From contig NZ_SRKY01000002.1 of assembly GCF_004803475.1 (NCBI RefSeq), positions 842,855 through 906,854 of the forward strand: DNA of 64,000 nucleotides, given 5' to 3'. The position numbers and the translations under genes were made by a program. The first letter of the stretch is position 1; the number at the start of each line of letters is the position of its first letter. Positions 1-9,648 of the stretch are shown here, piece by piece. A model generated the notes under the pieces. It did no database searches, was not told the origin of the DNA, and saw nothing but the letters and a program-made list of their open reading frames with translations. Source of the DNA: Aliishimia ponticola. Its GTDB lineage: Bacteria; Pseudomonadota; Alphaproteobacteria; Rhodobacterales; Rhodobacteraceae.

Positions 1-57
1 CAGCACGGCGGAGTTTGCGTTCGGGGCAGGGGCCGTATCGGCGCTGGTCTGGGTCAT
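1..57 (-). CDS. N-terminal fragment of an unidentified gene (partial)
   Basis: An ATG on the minus strand at 57 opens a frame that runs off the left edge and starts MTQTSADTAPAPNANSAVL. A GGCGGA stretch just upstream could be a ribosome binding site. The Ala/Pro/Asn-rich beginning looks like a flexible N-terminus and names no family. It would be divergent from the class V aminotransferase at 176. Only 19 codons are visible, so this is a weak call based on an open frame and start context. Confidence 0.35.
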   Translation of the reverse strand, partial: MTQTSADTAPAPNANSAVL

Positions 58-175
58 GGTCCGCCATCCGTGGTCACGTATTTGCGGGTTATCGGGTTGG
101 GGACGGGGTCGCAAGGCGTTGACCTCGCCGAAGGGGGGCGTAGGTTGCGCTCAAATCGATCAAAGGAGGCCGCTT

Positions 176-1360
176 ATGCCCGGTCGCGACTATCTTGCCA
201 TTCCCGGTCCGTCAGTGATGCCCGACGCGGTTCTGTCCGCGATGCATCGCGCTGCCCCGAATATCTACGAAGGGGCTTTGGTGGATATGGCGGCGACGCT
301 GGGGCCGGATCTGCGCCGCGTGGCGCGCACGCAGGGGCATGTGGCAATGTATATCGGCAATGGCCACGCCGCGTGGGAGGCCGCGCTGTCCAATGTGGTC
401 GCGTCCGGCGATACCGTTCTGGTGCCCGCGACGGGGCGGTTCGGTCACGGCTGGGCCGATACGGCGCAGGGGCTTGGTGTGCAGACCGAGATTCTGGATT
501 TCGGCAAGAAAGACCCGTTCGATCTGGCCCGCGTCGAAGAGGCTTTGGCCGCTGACACGGCGCACCGGATCAAGGCGGTTCTGGCGGTGCATGTGGATAC
601 GTCCACCTCGGTCCGCAACGATATTGCGGGGCTTCGCGCCGCTCTGGACCGCACCGGTCACCCAGCTTTGCTGATGGCCGATTGTATCGCATCGCTTGGC
701 TGCGATGTGTTCGAGATGGACGCCTGGGGCGTCGATGTGATGGTCACAGGCTCGCAAAAGGGGCTGATGGTGCCGCCGGGCATGTGTTTCGTGTTCTTCA
801 ATGACAAGGCGGCCTCGGTTCGGGCCGGGATGGCGCAGGTCAGCCGCTATTGGGACTGGACGCCGCGCGCCAATCCCGAGCAGTTCTTCCAATATTGGAA
901 CGGCACCGCGCCGACGCAGCATCTGTATGGGTTGCGCGCCGCTCTCGACATGCTGATGGCTGAGGGGATGGAGGCCGTCTGGAAACGGCACGACACCCTG
1001 GCCCGCGCGATCTGGGCGGCGTGTGACGTCTGGGCTGAGGGCGGCGCCTTGTCCCTTAACGTCGCGGACCCGGACAATCGCAGCCGGGCGGTGACCTCGC
1101 TGCGGCTGGATCAGGGGCGTGCCACGGCGCTGCGGCGCTGGACGGAAGGCCAGATTTCGCTGACCCTGGGGATTGGTCTGGGGATGGCGGAACCGGGCGA
1201 TCCCAAGCGCGACGATTTCTTCCGGCTGGGGCATATGGGCCATTTGAACGGCAACATGGTGATGGGCATGTTGGGCGGGATCGAGGCCGGTCTGCGATCG
1301 CTGGATGTGCCGATTGGCGACAACGCGCTGGGCGCAGCGGCGCAGGTCATCGCCGGGTAG
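176..1360 (+). CDS. class V aminotransferase, alanine/serine-glyoxylate type
   Basis: A 394-residue PLP-dependent class V aminotransferase of the alanine-glyoxylate/serine-glyoxylate group, expected to move amino groups between a small amino acid and glyoxylate or pyruvate in the cytoplasm. The N-terminal LAIPGPSVMPDAV is the substrate-side PGPT-like motif of this group. MYIGNGHAAWEAAL is the cofactor phosphate region, LLMADCIASLG carries the Asp that contacts the pyridine nitrogen, and VTGSQKGLM contains the Schiff-base Lys. The start at 176 has an AAAGGAGG Shine-Dalgarno at 162-169; the longer frame opening at 56 has none. It stands alone. The exact substrate (glyoxylate, pyruvate or a purine-derived ureido compound) cannot be settled from sequence. 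Confidence 0.85.
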   Translation: MPGRDYLAIPGPSVMPDAVLSAMHRAAPNIYEGALVDMAATLGPDLRRVARTQGHVAMYIGNGHAAWEAALSNVVASGDTVLVPATGRFGHGWADTAQGLGVQTEILDFGKKDPFDLARVEEALAADTAHRIKAVLAVHVDTSTSVRNDIAGLRAALDRTGHPALLMADCIASLGCDVFEMDAWGVDVMVTGSQKGLMVPPGMCFVFFNDKAASVRAGMAQVSRYWDWTPRANPEQFFQYWNGTAPTQHLYGLRAALDMLMAEGMEAVWKRHDTLARAIWAACDVWAEGGALSLNVADPDNRSRAVTSLRLDQGRATALRRWTEGQISLTLGIGLGMAEPGDPKRDDFFRLGHMGHLNGNMVMGMLGGIEAGLRSLDVPIGDNALGAAAQVIAG

Positions 1361-1369
1361 GCCGCGTCG

Positions 1370-1597
1370 CTAGCTGCGAACCTTGGCCCGTGGGGCGCTG
1401 CGATCAATCCGCGCGCGCGCCACGGCCCGTTCATGCACGCGCGACATCACATGATTGATGCCCGCCGCGACAAGGCCAGCGATAACCAGCCCCCAGACGG
1501 CCCAAATGGCGATAAGAATCCAGGTCAAGTTCACGGCGAACAGAACCAGACAGGCGTTTTTGTAATCCGGAGCGGATTGCGTGATCGGGTCGCGCAT
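1370..1597 (-). CDS. small membrane protein, unknown function
   Basis: A 75-residue protein with a hydrophobic centre (about residues 15-50, including NLTWILIAIWAVWGLVIAG), long enough for one long or two short membrane spans. A basic tail rich in Arg and Ala follows. The ATG at 1597 has a GAAGG about ten bases upstream. It lies 62 bp downstream of the HisC-like aminotransferase on the same strand and could be co-transcribed with it. No family is recognised. Its small size and composition suggest an inner-membrane accessory protein; nothing in the sequence points to catalysis. Confidence 0.55.
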   Translation of the reverse strand: MRDPITQSAPDYKNACLVLFAVNLTWILIAIWAVWGLVIAGLVAAGINHVMSRVHERAVARARIDRSAPRAKVRS

Positions 1598-1659
1598 CAG
1601 ATCGAACCTTCGCTTGTTCCAACCATATTTTAGGCTGGAAAAGCTGAAAGTCAGGTAAA

Positions 1660-2769
1660 TTAAAGCTGATTACGGCTGTCTTGCAGGGCGCTGGGCAGAA
1701 ATTCGGCGAGGGTGTTCAGATCCTTGGCAGTCCCGCAACTGACACGGATGCACCGGTTTTGCGGCGAGGCGAAGGGCATACGCACGAAAATACCGCGTTG
1801 GACCAGCCCATCGAGAACCGATTTGGCGAAAGCGCCGTCATGGCCGCAGTCAATCGCGACGAAATTGGCGGCAGAGGAAAGCGGGCTAAGCCCTGCTGCT
1901 GTGGCGATGCGGGCGATCTCGCCGCGCGCCTCGGTGATCCGGGTCTGGACCTGCGCCAGCCAGTCCTGATCGCCAAGCGCCGCCAAAGCACCGGCCTGCG
2001 CCGCGCGGTTGACGCCGAAATGATTGCGCACCTTGTTGAAGGCCGTGATCAACTCCGGGTGGCCCAACGCGTATCCGACCCGTGCGCCTGCAAGCCCGTA
2101 CACCTTGGAAAACGTGCGCATCCGGATCAGACGCGGATCGTCCCATGGCAAATCCGTCGCAGTGCCGTCCGGCGCACATTCGATATAGGCCTCGTCCAGG
2201 ACCAGCAGCGTTCCGGCAGGCAGCGCGTCCATCGCGGCGGTAATCTGCGCCCCGGTCCAGACCGTGCCCATCGGGTTGTCGGGATTGGCCAGATAGACCA
2301 GCTTTGCGTCGACCTCTGCCGCCTTGGCAAACAGCGCGGCGGGGCTTTCGCGATCCTGCGCGTCATAGGGCACCTTGTGCAAAGCGCCGCCAAATCCGGC
2401 CACATGGTAATTGAAGGTCGGATAGGCCCCGTCCGAGGTCACGACCGCATCGCCGGGGACGATAAAGAGACGAACCAGATACCCAAGAAGACCATCGATC
2501 CCTTCGCCAACGACGATGTTTTCGGGTGTCGCACCCAGATGCGCGGCAAGCGCGTGGCGCAGGTCGTGGTTTTCCGGATCGCCGTATTTCCAGTGTTCCG
2601 CCTTGGCCATCGCTTCGACCGCGCGGGGGGAGGGACCAAAGATGCTTTCATTCGCGCCCAGACGGGCAAGGAACGGGGCACCGCGCTGGCGCTCCTGCGT
2701 TTCGGGCCCCACGAAAGGCACCGTGGCGGGAAGAGAAGCGGCAAGCGGGGTCAGGCGAAATGTCGTCAT
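1660..2769 (-). CDS. histidinol-phosphate aminotransferase-like, class I/II PLP enzyme
   Basis: A 369-residue fold-type I aminotransferase resembling HisC and aromatic aminotransferases. LARLGANESIFGPSPRA is the N-terminal substrate motif, VVGEGIDGLLGYL the cofactor-binding turn, VYLANPDNPMGTV the conserved NPxNPTG-like motif, and LLVLDEAYIEC the Asp/Tyr pair. TFSKVYGLAGARVGYA holds the PLP Lys, and CIRVSCGT the Arg that binds the carboxylate. The ATG at 2769 is chosen; a TTG at 2805 would add 12 residues unlike the family. There are no other his genes nearby, so it may be a second HisC paralogue or an aromatic/phenylalanine aminotransferase. Confidence 0.8.
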   Translation of the reverse strand: MTTFRLTPLAASLPATVPFVGPETQERQRGAPFLARLGANESIFGPSPRAVEAMAKAEHWKYGDPENHDLRHALAAHLGATPENIVVGEGIDGLLGYLVRLFIVPGDAVVTSDGAYPTFNYHVAGFGGALHKVPYDAQDRESPAALFAKAAEVDAKLVYLANPDNPMGTVWTGAQITAAMDALPAGTLLVLDEAYIECAPDGTATDLPWDDPRLIRMRTFSKVYGLAGARVGYALGHPELITAFNKVRNHFGVNRAAQAGALAALGDQDWLAQVQTRITEARGEIARIATAAGLSPLSSAANFVAIDCGHDGAFAKSVLDGLVQRGIFVRMPFASPQNRCIRVSCGTAKDLNTLAEFLPSALQDSRNQL

Positions 2770-2828
2770 GCGCGCATCGTTAAACTGCGCCGCAAGCTCC
2801 GGCAAGCGGGCCCGCGCAAGAAGATGCG

Positions 2829-3206
2829 TTATGCAGAAGGCCGGGTCAGAACGAATGTCGCCGCGCCGGACAGGCAGACGGCCTGGATGATCAGGATCGT
2901 CGCAGAAAGCCCAAGCGCAAGCGATAGCCCGAACGCCCCCAGCATGGCGACGACTGCCGCGCGCTTGGCCCGCGGCGGGATCGCGCCGCGTTCCTGCCAG
3001 TCATGGATCATTGGCCCGAAATGCGCGTGGTCGATGATCCACGCACGCAACCGGGGTGAACCTTTGCCAAAGCAAAAAGCCGCAAGCAGCACCAGTGGTG
3101 TGGTCGGCAGCACAGGCAGCACAATTCCGATGATCCCGGTACCAAGCGCAAGAAGGCCCGCCAAGGTCCAAATCAGGTTCTGCCGTGGTGGTTCGAAATC
3201 GTCCAT
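2829..3206 (-). CDS. DUF454 (YbaN-type) inner-membrane protein
   Basis: A 125-residue protein matching the DUF454/YbaN family. The first membrane segment (about 11-32, LIWTLAGLLALGTGIIG) is followed by the family signature LPVLPTTPLVLLAAFCFGKG and an amphipathic stretch with RLRAWIIDHAHFGPMI. Two more spans complete it, about 84-98 and 100-120. The start is the ATG at 3206. It lies upstream of the HisC-like gene on the same strand with about 60 bp between them, so co-transcription is possible. The biochemical role of DUF454 proteins is not established. Confidence 0.85.
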   Translation of the reverse strand: MDDFEPPRQNLIWTLAGLLALGTGIIGIVLPVLPTTPLVLLAAFCFGKGSPRLRAWIIDHAHFGPMIHDWQERGAIPPRAKRAAVVAMLGAFGLSLALGLSATILIIQAVCLSGAATFVLTRPSA

Positions 3207-3350
3207 CTGCCCTAGGTAGTGCCCGTGTTGCCCGCTGGAAAGGCTAACACGCGTAATTGCACCATTCGTTAAACGCGCGTTCCTGACCTGACGTTTTTGT
3301 GGCGCGGGCCGGGAATTTGCGGTCTGCTGCGCCCAAGCAGGAGGAACAGC

Positions 3351-4157
3351 ATGACCCAGATCGACCCGGACCGCGTCCAAATCACCTATGATGCGCATAT
3401 CGCGCATGTGCGTCTGACCCGCACGGACAAGATGAATGCCGTCGACCAGAAAATGATCGATTCGATCATTGCCGCCGGACAGGAGGTCGCCGCGAGCGAT
3501 GCGCGCGTTTGCGTGATCTCGGGCGAGGGAAAGGCGTTCTGTGCGGGGATCGACATTTCCGGTCTGGGTGCGATGGCCGGGCAAGACCCGGCGGCCTTGC
3601 TGGAGCCGCGCACCCATGGGGATGGCACGACCAACCAATGGCAGGAAGTCGCGATGATCTGGACGCGGGTGCCGATCCCGGTGATCGCCGCGCTTCATGG
3701 TCCGGTCTATGGCGCAGGGTGCCAATTGGCGCTGGGCGCGGATATCCGCATCGCGGGGCCGGACATGCGCATGGCCGTGATGGAAATGAAATGGGGCATC
3801 GTGCCGGATATGGGCGGCATGGTGCTGTTGCCGAAACTGGTGCGCAGCGACGTGATCCGGCGCATGACCTACACCGCTGACCCGGTTGGCGCAGATCAGG
3901 CCTTGGCTTGGGGGCTGGTCACCGAAACGGCAGAGGATCCTCTTGCGGCGGCCATGGAACTGGCCCGGACGATCACACAAAAATCGCCATCGGGCATTCG
4001 CACGGCGAAACGGCTGATCGATTATGCCGAAAGCGGGGCTGACCCGTCCGACATCCTGATGGCGGAAAGCCGCGAACAGGCGGCGCTTATCGGCAAGCCG
4101 CACCAGATGGAGGTCATCGCCGCGCAGATGCAGAAACGCGCGCCGAATTTCGGCTGA
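3351..4157 (+). CDS. enoyl-CoA hydratase/isomerase (crotonase) family protein
   Basis: A 268-residue crotonase-fold protein acting on acyl-CoA thioesters. The two oxyanion-hole blocks are visible as GKAFCAGIDISGL (about residue 62) and HGPVYGAGCQLALGADIRIAG (about 118-138). KWGIVPDMGGMVLLPKLV follows, where hydratases usually carry a catalytic Glu; here Asp occupies the nearest acidic position, so the exact reaction (hydratase, isomerase or other) is open. The start at 3351 has an AGGAGGAA Shine-Dalgarno at 3339-3346. It converges on the GT41 gene with only 5 bp between the stop codons. It is not in an obvious beta-oxidation operon. Confidence 0.85.
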   Translation: MTQIDPDRVQITYDAHIAHVRLTRTDKMNAVDQKMIDSIIAAGQEVAASDARVCVISGEGKAFCAGIDISGLGAMAGQDPAALLEPRTHGDGTTNQWQEVAMIWTRVPIPVIAALHGPVYGAGCQLALGADIRIAGPDMRMAVMEMKWGIVPDMGGMVLLPKLVRSDVIRRMTYTADPVGADQALAWGLVTETAEDPLAAAMELARTITQKSPSGIRTAKRLIDYAESGADPSDILMAESREQAALIGKPHQMEVIAAQMQKRAPNFG

Positions 4158-4162
4158 CCCGG

Positions 4163-6124
4163 TTAGCGGCGCTTTTTCGTTTTTTGTGTCGAACGCAGCG
4201 CGTCTTCGAAGGCGCGCGTGAACCCTTCGGTGTCGAACAGGGGGGCGGTCTGACGGGCCGCCTCCAGCTTTTGGCGCAGATGTGCCAGCTTTTCGGGATT
4301 GCGGGCGTAGTCCAAAGCCTTCGCGCGATACTGCTCGACGCTGTCGCAGACCGTTTCCGGCGTGCCGATCGCGGTGACAAGGCTGGCCGCGACCCGCGCT
4401 GCGAATTGGCATCCGGGCAGCGTCAGCACGGGCACCCCGGCCCATAGCGCATCCGACGCCGTTGTATGTGCGTTGCAGTTGAACGTATCAAGGAACAGGT
4501 CCGCATGGGCTGTGCGGCTGAGATGTTGGTCGTGCTTCATCTTGGGCGCAAAGATGATGCGGCGGTAATCGATGCCGCTGGCTTCCGCCGCCCGGTGCAG
4601 ATTGGTGTTGGCGACCTCTCCACCGTCCAGCAGCCACAGCACGGAGCCATCGACCTCGCGTAGCAGGTCCATCCAGATATCGAATTCCACCGGCGAAATC
4701 TTGTAGCTGCCGTTGAAACAGCAAAAGACGAGCCCCTCCGCAGGCAAGCCCACATCGGCCCGGGTCACGCCCGGATCGGGCAGCGGGCGCGTGTTGTCAT
4801 TGGGCTGATAGCAGCCGGGCAATGTCAGGATTTTCTCGCTGTAATGCCGGCGCTCTTTGGGGGGGATCACGACCTTGTCGGCGATAATGTAATCGATTTC
4901 CTTCGCGCCCGTCGTGCCCGGAAACCCCAGCCATGCGATCTGCACCGGCGCGGCGCGATGGGCGAAAATGGCGGGGCGCGTGCCGCCGGTAAAACCCTTG
5001 AGGTCGATTGCGATATCCAGCCCATGCGCGCGGGCAAGCGCGGCGGCGTCATAATCGCTCATCCCGGTGATGTCGGTAAAGCAATCCACCGCGTACACCG
5101 CGCGCTTGCGCATGGCGTCCTGAATGTCCGGCCCGAAGGAATAGGCGTAAAGCTCAAACCGGGTGCGATCATGCGCCTCCAGCATCCCGGCCATCAAGTG
5201 CATCGTCGCATGGGTGTGGAAATCGGCAGAGAAATAGCCCACGCGGATCTTGTCATGGGCTGGCGGCGCGGGCTTGGCGGCAGAGATCGTGCCGACAAGG
5301 CGCTTTGCGTATCTTTCCGACCGAATGCGCTGATGCGCGGGATCGTCCTCGAAGGCGAGAAACAGGAACGGCGCGGCGCCGCTTGTCACCATTTCCGGCA
5401 GGCCGGGGGTGAAATCGCGATAGCCGGGCGCGTTCCAGTCGCAGATATGGGCGAGGCAATGGGCCCGCTCCGCGACCGAGATCAGGTCGTCCGGGCATTG
5501 TCGCAGCAAGGCGTCATACATGCCGATCGCGGATTTCAGATCACCGGCCTCGCGCAGATAGGCGGCCAGAATGCGGTAGGGTTCCGGCAAGGTCGGGTCA
5601 TTTTCAATCGCGCGCAGGAACAGGGCGGCGGCTTGTTCGCGTTTGCCTTGAAAATGCAGAACGCGGCCGGTCAGGTGGCAGGCGGCGGCGCTCTCTGGAT
5701 GGGCGACCAAAGCCTGCATGAACAGCCGTTCGGCATCCTGCGCGCGTCCCGTTTTTTCAAAATGCCGGCCGAGGTTGAGCGCGCTCATCAGGTGGTTCGG
5801 TTCCAATTGCAAGGCCCGCTGGAAACACGCCTCGCCGGAAGATTGATCGCCATGGGCCAGCAAGAGAGACCCGAGCGTAGACAGGAAATCCGGCGTATCT
5901 GGGGCCAGGGCATTGGCCTGCACCATATCGGCCAGCGCTTCATGGGCCTTGCCGGCCTTGATCCGGGCTTCGGCCCGCATCGCGTGGAACCGCGCTTCGA
6001 CCGGATTTTGGGCGATCAGCTGCGATGCGGTGTCAGCGGCGGCGGCAAAGCGTTTTTCCGCCATGGCCTGGTCATACTCGGCCTGGGGGTCATGCGGGGT
6101 GGTTTGGGCTTGGGCCATGGGCAT
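4163..6124 (-). CDS. TPR-GT41 (OGT/SPINDLY-type) protein glycosyltransferase, copy 1
   Basis: A 653-residue protein. The N-terminal third is a run of tetratricopeptide repeats (for example about residues 83-116 and 150-185, with the repeated A-x-x-x-F-x-x-A-I/L-x-x-x-P pattern). The rest is the GT-B catalytic part of family GT41. GYFSADFHTHATMHLMAGM contains the catalytic-side His region, LGFPGTTGAKEIDYIIAD the N-lobe motif and GSYKISPVEFDIW the UDP-contacting Lys region. DTFNCNAHTTASDALWAGVP is the nucleotide-binding signature. Members glycosylate Ser/Thr of partner proteins held by the TPR; alphaproteobacterial FlmG, which modifies flagellin, has this architecture. The target here is unknown. 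A near-identical design follows upstream at 6166-8115. Confidence 0.88.
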   Translation of the reverse strand: MPMAQAQTTPHDPQAEYDQAMAEKRFAAAADTASQLIAQNPVEARFHAMRAEARIKAGKAHEALADMVQANALAPDTPDFLSTLGSLLLAHGDQSSGEACFQRALQLEPNHLMSALNLGRHFEKTGRAQDAERLFMQALVAHPESAAACHLTGRVLHFQGKREQAAALFLRAIENDPTLPEPYRILAAYLREAGDLKSAIGMYDALLRQCPDDLISVAERAHCLAHICDWNAPGYRDFTPGLPEMVTSGAAPFLFLAFEDDPAHQRIRSERYAKRLVGTISAAKPAPPAHDKIRVGYFSADFHTHATMHLMAGMLEAHDRTRFELYAYSFGPDIQDAMRKRAVYAVDCFTDITGMSDYDAAALARAHGLDIAIDLKGFTGGTRPAIFAHRAAPVQIAWLGFPGTTGAKEIDYIIADKVVIPPKERRHYSEKILTLPGCYQPNDNTRPLPDPGVTRADVGLPAEGLVFCCFNGSYKISPVEFDIWMDLLREVDGSVLWLLDGGEVANTNLHRAAEASGIDYRRIIFAPKMKHDQHLSRTAHADLFLDTFNCNAHTTASDALWAGVPVLTLPGCQFAARVAASLVTAIGTPETVCDSVEQYRAKALDYARNPEKLAHLRQKLEAARQTAPLFDTEGFTRAFEDALRSTQKTKKRR

Positions 6125-6165
6125 TCCGGGTCAGTTCGGCGTCGGGTTTGTCGGCAAAGCGGCCA

Positions 6166-8115
6166 TCAGCGCAGGACGCAATCGCGCAGGACGGATTCGA
6201 AATCGCGGGTAAAACGCTCTGTATCGAACAGCGCGCAGGTGTCGCGCCCCGCAATGAGCCGCGCTTTCAATTCCGCGAGCCGCTCCGGGTCGCGGGCAAG
6301 GGCCAGCGCCGTGTCGCGGTAGGCCTCCGTATCGGCACAGACGGTTTCGGGGGTGCCTGCGGCCGTGACGAGGCTGGCGGCAACCCGCGCCGCGAACTGA
6401 CGGCCGGGTTTGGTCAGCACCGGCACGCCTGCCCAAAGTGCATCGCTCGCCGTTGTGTGGGCGTTGCAGTTGAACGTGTCGAGAAACAGGTCCGCCAGCG
6501 CCACGCGCGACAGGTGCGGGCCGGGGTCCAGCCGCGGCGCTATGATGATCCGCGATGGATCGACGCCGCGCGCCTCTGCCGCCTTGCGCAGGTTTGCGCT
6601 GGAGGCGTCGCCGCCCGTAAGCTGCCACAGCACTGCACCGTCAATCTCGCGCAGCAGCTCCATCCAGATATCGAACTCGGCTGGGGAAATCTTGTAGGGG
6701 CTGTTGAAACTACAAAAGACAAAAGCGTCTTCGGGCAGGCCGACATCCGCGCGGGTCAGTGCCGGATCGGGCAGCGGGCGGGCGCGGTCATTTGGTTGAT
6801 AGCATTGGGGCATCCGCACGACTTTTTCGCTGTAGGCATGGGCAAGCTCGGGCGGGATCACGACAGTGTCGGCAAGGATCACGTCCATGCAATCCGCCCC
6901 GGTGCTGCCCGGGAACCCAAGCCATGTCATCTGCACTGGCGCAACGCGGTGGCCGAAAATCGCAATGCGCTGGCCGGATGTGAACCCCTTGAGATCGATG
7001 GCGATGTCAAGCTCATGCGCCCGCGCGAACTCTGCCGCCGACCGGTCATCCATGCCGGAAATATCGTGGAAGTGATCGACCGCCGCGATGGCCCTTGCGC
7101 GCATTGTGTCATCGTGATCGGGGCCGAAGGAGTAGGCGAAAAGCTCAAACGCGGCGCGGTCATGGGCTTCGAGCATACCGGCAAGCAGGTGCATGGTCGC
7201 GTGGTCGTGAAAATCGGCAGAAAAATAGCCGACGCGGATACGGTCATGCGCGGTGGGCTTGACCTTGGCCGGGGTGATCCCGCCCAGCATCCGATGGGCA
7301 TAGCGTTTGCACCGTTCCAGCAGGCGTTCGGGGGCGTCCTCCAACGCAAGGAACTGGAACGGCCCGGCGCTGGTTTGCAACTGCTCCGGCGTGCCGGGAT
7401 CGAAATTCGCATAGCCCGGGTCGGTCCAGTCATTGATATGCGCAAGGCAATGGGCGCGTTCCGAATGGCCCACCGCATCGCCCGGAACGATTTCGAGAAG
7501 GCCATTGTAAAGCGTGATCGCATCGTCGAAATGCTTGGTTTCGCGCAGGTAATTGGCCAATACGCGATAGGGGTCGGGCAGGGTCGGGTCGTTTTCGATC
7601 GCCTTGCGGAAGAAGGGGATCGCGTCTTCCTTGCTGCCATAGATGTGCAGAAACCTGCCTGCCGCGTGACAGGCCAGCGCGGAATCGGGAAAGCTGCGCA
7701 CGGCTTGCAGGATGACAGGCGCCGCTTCGCGTGGGCGGCCAAGCGCTTCCAGCACGCGGCCAAGGCCCAGAAGGGCTGTCAGGCAATCGCCATCCAGTTG
7801 CAGCGCCCGGCGAAAGCAGCTTTCGGCACCGTCGCGTTCGCCTGCCTGATCCAGCGCATCGCCGAAACGGACCAGATATTGCGGCTCATCCGGTTGCAGA
7901 TTGTGTGCTTCTGCAAAATCGTTCGCGGCGTTGATCGCATCGCCGCCGCGCAGACGCGCCTCTGCCCGGCAGGCATAGAGGTCGGCATGGCCGGGGAGCT
8001 GCGCGATCATCGTATCGGCGAATGTGATGGCTTGCCGATAATCGCCCGATCCCATGGCGGTGCGATAGTTGGACAGGGGTTTCGATATCTTGGCGAGAGA
8101 CCGTTCTGGCTTCAT
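6166..8115 (-). CDS. TPR-GT41 (OGT/SPINDLY-type) protein glycosyltransferase, copy 2
   Basis: A 649-residue paralogue of the downstream gene, 41 bp away and on the same strand, so the two are probably one transcript. It keeps every GT41 block: GYFSADFHDHATMHLLAGM, LGFPGSTGADCMDVILAD, NSPYKISPAEFDIW and DTFNCNAHTTASDALWAGVP. Both copies also share the linker FRKAIENDPTLPDPYRVLA between repeats and catalysis. The TPR regions differ more than the catalytic regions, as expected if the copies recognise different proteins. The ATG at 8115 has an AAGGAAA ribosome binding site. There are no flagellin, adhesin or nucleotide-sugar genes next door, so the acceptor and donor cannot be inferred. Confidence 0.88.
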   Translation of the reverse strand: MKPERSLAKISKPLSNYRTAMGSGDYRQAITFADTMIAQLPGHADLYACRAEARLRGGDAINAANDFAEAHNLQPDEPQYLVRFGDALDQAGERDGAESCFRRALQLDGDCLTALLGLGRVLEALGRPREAAPVILQAVRSFPDSALACHAAGRFLHIYGSKEDAIPFFRKAIENDPTLPDPYRVLANYLRETKHFDDAITLYNGLLEIVPGDAVGHSERAHCLAHINDWTDPGYANFDPGTPEQLQTSAGPFQFLALEDAPERLLERCKRYAHRMLGGITPAKVKPTAHDRIRVGYFSADFHDHATMHLLAGMLEAHDRAAFELFAYSFGPDHDDTMRARAIAAVDHFHDISGMDDRSAAEFARAHELDIAIDLKGFTSGQRIAIFGHRVAPVQMTWLGFPGSTGADCMDVILADTVVIPPELAHAYSEKVVRMPQCYQPNDRARPLPDPALTRADVGLPEDAFVFCSFNSPYKISPAEFDIWMELLREIDGAVLWQLTGGDASSANLRKAAEARGVDPSRIIIAPRLDPGPHLSRVALADLFLDTFNCNAHTTASDALWAGVPVLTKPGRQFAARVAASLVTAAGTPETVCADTEAYRDTALALARDPERLAELKARLIAGRDTCALFDTERFTRDFESVLRDCVLR

Positions 8116-8246
8116 GGCATGTTTCCTTCGCGGGAGTCGCCACGGGCTTAAGGGAAATCGCTTAATGTTCCGTAATCCCGATTGTTTGCCTGCCGTCTTT
8201 GCCCTACTCAGGGCAGCAAGCTAGACAACAAAAGGTCCGATCCGCG

Positions 8247-9647
8247 ATGCGTCTGTCCCGTTACTTTCTGCCGGTTCTGAAGGAAACGCCCTCTGAGGCG
8301 CAGATCGTCTCTCACCGCTATATGCTGCGTGCAGGCATGATCAAACAGCAGGCCGCGGGCATCTATTCGTGGCTGCCGATGGGCTTCAAGGTGCTGCGCA
8401 AACTTGAAGATATCGTCCACGAAGAACAGATCCGCGCGGGCCATGTGCCGATGCTGATGCCGACCTTGCAGCCAGCGGATTTGTGGCAGGAATCGGGGCG
8501 CTATGACGCTTATGGCCCCGAAATGCTGCGCATCCGGGATCGCCATGATCGAGACATGCTGTACGGGCCGACGAACGAAGAGATGATCACCGACATCTTC
8601 CGCAGCCATGTGAGCAGCTACAAGGATCTGCCGCTGACGCTGTATCACATCCAGTGGAAGTTCCGCGACGAGGTCCGGCCCCGCTTTGGCGTGATGCGCG
8701 GGCGCGAATTCTTCATGAAGGACGGGTATAACTTCGACCTGACCAAGGAAGACGCGCTGCACGCCTATAACCGCCATCTTGTCAGCTACCTGCGCACCTA
8801 TGAGCGTATGGGCCTTCAAGCGATACCGATGCGTGCCGATTCCGGCCCGATTGGCGGCGATGACACGCATGAATTCCTCGTTCTGGCGGAAACCGGCGAA
8901 TCGGAGGTGTTCTATGACAGCGCCGTGACCGATATCCGCCTTGGCGCGCGCGACATCGACTATGACGACCACGCGCAATGCCAGTCGATCATGGAAGAAT
9001 TCACGGCGCTTTATGCCCGGACGGACGAAACCCATGACGAGGGCGCGTTCCTCAAGGATGTGCCGCTGGACCGTCAGCGCACGGCGCGCGGGATCGAGGT
9101 CGGCCAGATTTTCTACTTCGGCACCAAGTATTCCGAACCGATGGGCGCGATGGTGCAAGGCCCGGACGGCAAGCAGGTGCCGGTGCATATGGGCTCGCAC
9201 GGGATCGGGGTCAGCCGCCTTGTCGGCGCGATCATCGAAGCCAGCCATGACGACAAGGGCATCATCTGGCCCGAAGGCGTGACGCCGTTCCATGTGGGGA
9301 TCGTTAACCTCAAGCAGGGCGATGCAGAGGCCGATGGCGCTTGCGAGAAGCTTTACAAGAGCCTTGAGGCCGCCGGACTGGAGCCATTGTATGATGACCG
9401 GGATGAGCGCGCGGGCGGCAAGTTCGCAACGATGGACCTGATCGGTCTGCCATGGCGGATCACCGTGGGGCCGCGCGGGCTGAAGAACGGGGTGGTCGAA
9501 CTCACCTGCCGCCGGACGGGCGAAAGCGAAGAGCTGACGCCCAAGGATGCGGTTGCCCGGGTGATCGACATCTACGCGCCGCACAAGGCGCATAGCTCCG
9601 CCCATTGGGAGCCGATGGCCCGGCAGAGCTTCCACACCTGGCTGTAA
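8247..9647 (+). CDS. proS: prolyl-tRNA synthetase, short form without editing domain
   Basis: Charges tRNA-Pro with proline. The 466 residues contain class II motif 1 ([14 protein letters not shown] region), motif 2 ([21 protein letters not shown]) and motif 3 ([17 protein letters not shown]). The tRNA-binding domain follows from about residue 350. The large insertion domain between motifs 2 and 3 found in E. coli ProS is missing, as in the alphaproteobacterial short form. After the usual end near IDIYAPHK there is a tail of about 20 residues ([18 protein letters not shown]). The ATG at 8247 is the start of the recognisable [15 protein letters not shown]. The next gene starts one base after the stop. 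Confidence 0.95.
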   Translation: MRLSRYFLPVLKETPSEAQIVSHRYMLRAGMIKQQAAGIYSWLPMGFKVLRKLEDIVHEEQIRAGHVPMLMPTLQPADLWQESGRYDAYGPEMLRIRDRHDRDMLYGPTNEEMITDIFRSHVSSYKDLPLTLYHIQWKFRDEVRPRFGVMRGREFFMKDGYNFDLTKEDALHAYNRHLVSYLRTYERMGLQAIPMRADSGPIGGDDTHEFLVLAETGESEVFYDSAVTDIRLGARDIDYDDHAQCQSIMEEFTALYARTDETHDEGAFLKDVPLDRQRTARGIEVGQIFYFGTKYSEPMGAMVQGPDGKQVPVHMGSHGIGVSRLVGAIIEASHDDKGIIWPEGVTPFHVGIVNLKQGDAEADGACEKLYKSLEAAGLEPLYDDRDERAGGKFATMDLIGLPWRITVGPRGLKNGVVELTCRRTGESEELTPKDAVARVIDIYAPHKAHSSAHWEPMARQSFHTWL

Positions 9648-9648
9648 G

